From Chromera velia (lineage: Eukaryota > Sar > Chromeraceae): a stretch of 50,012 bases of DNA. Position 1 is the stretch's first letter, and every line of letters begins with the position of its first letter. The notes beneath the pieces are model-generated. The model did no database searches, was not told where the DNA came from, and worked only from the letters and a program-made list of their open reading frames with translations. A program made the position numbers and the translations under genes. The DNA is taken from positions 1 to 50,012 of the forward strand of contig JAHBMJ010000349.1 of NCBI GenBank assembly GCA_018398765.1, written 5' to 3'. Below, piece by piece: positions 45,655 through 50,012 of the stretch.

Positions 45655-46032
45655 GCGGGACCTGTTCGTTCGTACGCTTGCATGCGTTAATTAGTATAGC
45701 CCCAACCTGTTTGTTTGTACGCTTACGTGCGTCAGCTGGTATGGCCGCGACCTGTTCGTTCCTATACGCTTGTGTGCATCAACTGGTATGGCCGTGACCT
45801 GTTCATTCGTATACTTGCGTGCGTTAACTGGTATGACTACGACCTGTTCATTCGTATACGCTTGCGTGCATCAACTGGTATGGCCATGACTTGTTCGTTC
45901 CTATACGCTTACGTGCGTCAACTGGTATGGCCGCGACCTATTCGTTCGTATGTGCTTACGTGCGTCAACTAGTTTGCCATTAGCCATGACCTGTTCGTTT
46001 ATATACGCTTGCGTGCGTCAACTGGTATGGCT
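45655..46032. repeat. 47-bp minisatellite, ~8 copies
   Basis: Units begin ACCTGTTCGTTCGTATACGC, followed by TTGCGTGCGTCAACTGGTAT and GGCCGCG or variants. They start near 45660, 45705, 45749, 45797, 45842, 45889, 45936 and 45989. Spacing is 44-53 bp. The array ends exactly at the GC-rich hairpin at 46033. It shows no consistent coding frame. Confidence 0.85.
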
Positions 46033-46055
46033 GCCCGCCGGCCTAGCCGGCGGGC
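46033..46055. repeat. Perfect GC-rich hairpin
   Basis: GCCCGCCGGC (46033-46042) and GCCGGCGGGC (46046-46055) are perfect inverted repeats around a CTA loop. The stem is entirely G/C. It sits at the junction between the 47-bp minisatellite and the following sequence. Confidence 0.9.
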
Positions 46056-46582
46056 CGGCCTGACAAAGAAAAGCGCATGTATGTTTGGCAAGTGCCCATA
46101 GTGCCCCCCGCTTCATTTCCCGGGGCCATGCATAGGCTCGGGCAGGGAATTATTTCCAAGTGCCCCCCGCTTCGCTTTCCGGGGCTACTATCACCTTAGA
46201 CTCTTACAGCTTCAAAGCAATTCAGTAGTTAGTCCCTTTCCGCGGTTCAGGAGTCCGTTCATAAAATGTCTGTTTACTGTCTCGTGATGGATTGACACAA
46301 CTTTCTTCGGTTGTAAGTCTGAAACGAATGTTCAGAAGTCCTAGTGGAAGTCTGCCTCTAATTTTCGATCTGACGCAAAAAAATAGTAAAAAAATATTGA
46401 ACATCGGCCCCCCCCCTGATTGATTTTGTTCAGCCTACATGACGGGAAAAAGCCCCAAAAACGCCCTTTTTGGATGAGGGGCGTGTATTTCAGGACCGTG
46501 GCGAAATTAAATAAGAAAAGGGGGGGGAGGGGTCAGACATGTTTTGCCACCCTGTGGTGAAAATCTTTTTATACACCCCCCC

Positions 46583-46700
46583 GCATGTTTTCTCCTTTGG
46601 CGGAAGGCTGCTTGAGGCTGCCGAGCTTATCTTTTATCGAATGTTGGAAGTTTTGAAGGCTGGGCTACTAGTCTGGGCAGACGACGATGGCGTATGATAG
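46583..46700. repeat. Dispersed repeat, copy 2
   Basis: This is the second copy of the repeat at 44207-44325, in the same orientation, about 2.4 kb away. The shared order of blocks and the shared ending in a simple repeat argue for insertion of a common element rather than chance. Confidence 0.75.
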
Positions 46701-47155
46701 CGTATGACTATGTGTGTGATTATCAATGATTGATTATAATTTATATACTAATACTATAAATATACTTCTAGATATACTTCAATAAATGAATGAATGAATG
46801 AATGAATCAATGAATGAATGAATGATGATTGAGGATGAATAAATGAATAACTAATATTTGTTTGAAACAATCACGGCTCCTAGCACGACTCTCTATTTAA
46901 GCCTCTCTCTTCACTATAGTACACTATAGTTAACTATAGTTTTTTTATTAGATTCTTCTGTTTTACTATTTAAAAAACCTAGGCTTCCCACATTTAAAAA
47001 AAAAGCAATTGCCTAAAATTAATTTTTTGATTTTCTTTTTTTTCTTTCTAAACAACACTTGTGCATTGTGTAACACCTATGTAACACCCCAAACAATAGA
47101 CTCTGGCGGGCCCCGAGGGCGGGGTCTGATACCTCAGCTTAGGCTGGGGAACGCC

Positions 47156-47208
47156 CCGCCCTGCTAGCTCTGGCGATAGATAGACATAGCGGGAAGGCCC
47201 TAGGGCGG
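47156..47208. mobile_element. 53-bp element with CCGCCCT/AGGGCGG ends, copy 1
   Basis: It starts CCGCCCTGCTAGCTCTGGCG and ends AAGGCCCTAGGGCGG, so its ends are a short inverted repeat. It is followed by AACATATCAATCAATCAATC. A second copy 114 bp downstream (47270-47322) differs at one position and has the same AATC-repeat tail. A more diverged relative may lie around 43214-43262 (GCTCTAGCAACGGATAGAT, then GAAGGCCCTAGG). No coding capacity. Confidence 0.65.
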
Positions 47209-47269
47209 AACATATCAATCAATCAATCAATCAAGTATTGTTCTAGAAAATAAAAAAAAAAAGTAATTT

Positions 47270-47322
47270 CCGCCCTGCTAGCTCTGGCGACAGATAGACA
47301 TAGCGGGAAGGCCCTAGGGCGG
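47270..47322. mobile_element. 53-bp element with CCGCCCT/AGGGCGG ends, copy 2
   Basis: This is nearly identical to 47156-47208 (GATAGATAG versus GACAGATAG in the middle) and again followed by AACATATC and an AATC tetranucleotide run. Both copies are embedded in AT-rich DNA, so their GC-rich composition stands out sharply. Confidence 0.65.
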
Positions 47323-47851
47323 AACATATCAATCAATCAATCAATCAATTTGGTTTAATTTTAACCCAATTTTCTTTTTTTTTTATATATATGGGGAGCC
47401 TAGAAAAAAACACTCTGTCAGAGTCTGTCTAACACTATAAACGCTTTAGCAAACGCTATACGATCTTTAATATCCCTAAAAAAAAATGATGGCTTACTAT
47501 TGTCCTTATACACGCTAATGGCAACGGTGCATGATGATGACGAACCAATAAAAATAATGATGATGTTAGTCACTCATATACACAGGATGTATCAAATGCG
47601 TGACAGCCTTTTTTACTTGCAAAGTTTCTGTTACCTTGCTCGATCATCAGAAAACTGTCCCACCCCCACCGCTGTTGAATTGTTTCCACGCCCCCTCCAT
47701 CCGCTTAAATCTTCCGTTAAACATCTTTCAAACGACTTGATCCGTCACAAGTCACTTTTTAACCTTTTGCTACCGCCACCAATTGGTCGACAGTCGAGTG
47801 ACCAGACGCTTCCAAGTGGCACTGCAATGACTGATCAAGGACGGACTTCAA

Positions 47852-49847
47852 TCAGAGTGCGTACCCAAAGGCCCCGATGTCCTTCACGAGAACGTTGAAC
47901 ACCACCTTTACACGTCCCCCAGACTGTACACGAATGACTGCAAAGAAAAAAGGCGATACTGAAGGAATGCGATGGGAATGAAGTGTCGCCCTGAATCAGC
48001 CAGCGTAGCAATGAAGTCTCACTTGATTGTACAGTCACATGTCAACGCAAGGCACCGAAAAATGGGCAACAGTGGACGCAAACCCCCCGTCAAGTGGACG
48101 GACCCGCACAGAAAAAAAAGAAACAGGAGCAAGTTAGAAAAAAAGGAGGCATGCTACTTGTCTTCTTGCCCTGTTTTCCTCTGTCCTACTTCACTGTCTG
48201 TTTCTCCACACCTCGCCGCCCCTCTCTTTCCTTGGAGAAAAAAAAAAAAATTCACTGTCTGTTTCTCCACACCTCGCCGCCCCTCTCTTTCCTTGGACGG
48301 CACCGTGACAACAGCGAAAGGAACAATGAATCAAATTCTCTACCCCCATCGGCATGTAGTGTCATTCCACATCAACATGACGTGCAACCCCCCCACCCCA
48401 CCCAGCCCACGAACCTTCTCTTCCCTCCGATGTCGCCGCTATCCGAGGGTCCTTGAACGACGGCCTCTGTCCCGTCAGCCAGCTGGCAAGGCCCCTCAGA
48501 CCACTCGAGGCGACGGGGCGGTAGAGACGCAAATACCGGACGTGCCTGCACAGCCACGCAATCGTTCAGTCAAATCATTCGATCAGTCGCATTTTGAAGC
48601 ATGGATGGGTAGCTTCCAGACAACCACCGAGAAGAAACGCACACATGACAAAAGACGCCAAGAGAAGCAGAAAAAAAAATCCTCGATTGAAGGACCACTC
48701 AAAAAGAAGGCGGAAGGGGGTGTGCCGCTCCGCCCCCCCGGCCATGAATTGAAACTTCGTCCTCTCTTCCCTCCTTCCTTCCTCCCCTGTTCCTCCCACT
48801 TCATTCACGCTTCAACGAAAGGAAAAGGAAAGGGTGAAGCACAAGAGGGGAAGGAGGGATTGAAGGAACGAACGAACGAAGCAAAATAGATACAGAGACA
48901 GACAGACAGACAGACGGATGGATGGACGGATAGATGAATCGACAGACAGACAAAGCACGAGAACAAGGCGACAAGAAAGAGCAAATGAACGAACAAGGAG
49001 ACAAGAAAGAGCAAATGAACGAACAAGGAGACAAGAAAGGGCAAATGAACGAACAACGAGACAAGAAAGAACAAATGAACGAACAAGGAGACAAGAAAGG
49101 GCAAATGAACGAACAAGGAGACAAGAAAGAACAAATGAACGAACAAGGAGACAAGAAAGGGCAAATGAACGAACAACGAGACAAGAAAGAACAAATGAAC
49201 GAACAAGGAGACAAGAAAGGGCAAATGAACGAACAACGAGGCAAGAAACAGCAAATGAACGAACAAAGAAAAGGACCGAAAGGTCGGAGGGAAGGAAGAA
49301 CCACACGACGAAGGAAAAGAAGAAAGAACAGGCACGCAGACCTTCCTGGTTGTGTTGGAACATGGACAGATGAGTACCCTCTCACGACCCGACGGTTGCA
49401 CCTGCGCAGGCACACCGTGTGCACACACATGATTCAAGATTTTTGATCTTGCGTTCAGACAGATCCCGTAGACACACGAACGACGTACACAGACAATTAA
49501 AGATGGAAATGAGTATCGTCTGATGACTCAACGGTTTCCTCAAACAGGTCTCAATACACACACGGAACACCAAATATCATGCCGCAGCTGTCTCTATTCA
49601 TGCATTTACTTTCATACAAAAAAAAAATAAATCATGTCGCAGCTGTCTCTATTCAAAGATCTTCGATAGAGCCTCTCCCTCCGTCGTCCTCTCCTCTGCA
49701 CAAGGAGAGACTTCAGGAGACATATTATATGCTTTCATGAACACAACAGACGGGGACAGACAGAGCGAAACAAAGATGAAGAAGGAAGCAGACGACGAAG
49801 ACACCCGAACGCATTTTTTTCCATCTTCTCTCCGAAAAAATCGCAAG

Positions 49848-49894
<47 letters not shown>

Positions 49895-50004
49895 ACACGC
49901 ACGCACAAACATAAAGACAAATCCTCTTTTCTGTACAGCTCTTTCCACCGATCAGACAAGTGATCGCCAAGCGCTTCGTTTTTCTTCCAACTTCTTTCCC
50001 TCAT
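47852..50004 (-). CDS. Unknown multi-exon protein, 3' part (runs off the window)
   Basis: Exons in transcript order: a candidate from the window edge to 49919, then 49401-49342, 48545-48415 and 47937-47852, ending in TGA. Every junction agrees in phase (2, 2, 1). Acceptors are GCGCAG, GTGCAG and TTTGCAG; the last has a strong T-rich tract. The joined C-terminal part contains basic, Tyr/Val/Leu-rich segments (HVRYLRLYRPVASSG, GGRVKVVFNVLVKDIG) that look like beta strands of a folded domain and end FGYAL. I do not recognise the family. The intron 49341-48546 contains the 30-bp minisatellite. The first listed exon is the weakest; its 5' limit is not visible. Confidence 0.5.
48190..48297. repeat. 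61-bp tandem duplication
   Basis: A block starting TTCACTGTCTGTTTCTCCAC and ending TCTTTCCTTGGA occurs at 48190 and again at 48251. The copies are separated by GAGA and a 12-13 base A run. The two are essentially identical, so the duplication looks recent. It lies within the last intron of the minus-strand gene. Confidence 0.85.
48958..49268. repeat. 30-bp minisatellite, ~10 copies
   Basis: The unit is close to CAAATGAACGAACAAGGAGA followed by CAAGAAAGAG. Variants alternate (AAGAGC versus AAGGGC or AAGAAC, AAGGAG versus AACGAG), giving a partial 60-bp higher order. Because the unit is a multiple of three and lacks stops, five of six frames are open, which produces spurious long open frames. 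It lies in an intron of the minus-strand gene. Confidence 0.92.
49850..49906. repeat. (CA)n microsatellite
   Basis: A CA run with CGCACG interruptions follows the candidate donor at 49919 on the minus strand. It is placed in an intron, like the other CA/GT tracts in this window. Confidence 0.85.
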
Positions 50005-50012
50005 CCCCCCCC

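Larger units (their letters stand above)
39060..47851. other. Long region without a supported gene
   Basis: Several short open frames exist, for example around 40520, 41071, 41579, 43516 and 44480. None has consistent splice partners or recognisable residues. 39640-39755 is a small GGATGATGGA repeat. 42930-43310, 46700-46990 and 47360-47500 are AT-rich. Two related dispersed repeats (44207-44325, 46583-46700), a 47-bp minisatellite (45655-46032), a GC-rich hairpin (46033-46055) and two copies of a 53-bp element (47156, 47270) are listed separately. 41000-42500 has mixed composition with T-rich tracts and could hide exons of a rapidly evolving gene. Confidence 0.4.

Noticed and set aside
48801-49446. 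Long open frames on both strands over the 30-bp minisatellite
   Set aside because: Five of six frames are open because the unit is a multiple of three without stops. The residues are pure 10-residue repeats. The region lies in an intron of the minus-strand model.

Overview
The window is nuclear DNA of a eukaryote with split genes. Every model I could build uses GT-AG introns with phase-compatible exons. Acceptors are strikingly uniform (most end in TGCAG, often inside TGCATGCAG) and donors are mostly GTCAGT or GTGAGT. Introns and spacers are crowded with microsatellites (CA, CAGA, CTGT), minisatellites and TGCATGC palindromes. This style, together with short exons and TGCATGC (the known core of one class of apicomplexan AP2 sites), suggests an alveolate alga or apicomplexan relative, with a chromerid such as Chromera as best guess. 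That assignment is inference; no marker gene proves it.

Layout. 1-1666: spacer with two copies of a small element whose ends are inverted repeats. 1667-6471 (+): eight-exon major facilitator transporter of the SLC18/DHA type (609 aa). Its sixth intron ends in a higher-order minisatellite made of copies of its own splice acceptor. 6472-8214: AT-rich convergent spacer. 8215-16425 (-): about 14-exon P5B-type ATPase (ATP13A2-like) with an apparent N-terminal signal peptide and an unresolved frame change near the C-terminus. 16426-18483: spacer with a nested inverted-repeat element. 18484-20273 (-): the last two exons of a small unknown gene, separated by an intron that is almost pure CA/CAGA repeat. 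20274-21900: spacer with another small inverted-repeat element.

21900-26596 (-): coiled-coil, Pro/Gln-repeat protein of unknown function, with introns full of a recurring module of about 100 bp. It is divergent from 27156-29413 (+), a PHD-finger protein interrupted by an assembly gap in a C-homopolymer. The shared promoter region carries TATA-like sequence and dense palindromes. 29414-33538: gene-free, with an array of 12 short hairpin-forming units. 33539-about 38675 (+): coiled-coil protein with 18-residue repeats; an in-frame TAA separates two otherwise continuous coding parts. 39060-47851: largely repeats and AT-rich DNA. 47852-window end (-): 3' part of another multi-exon gene, with a 30-bp minisatellite in an intron.

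The genes do not form a pathway. Two encode membrane transporters (an MFS carrier and a probable polyamine-type P5B pump), one a chromatin-reader-like PHD protein, and the others lineage-type low-complexity or coiled-coil proteins. The most unusual signals are structural: an acceptor-duplicating tandem array, introns built from microsatellites, at least two small inverted-repeat element families, and a gene split by a single stop codon.
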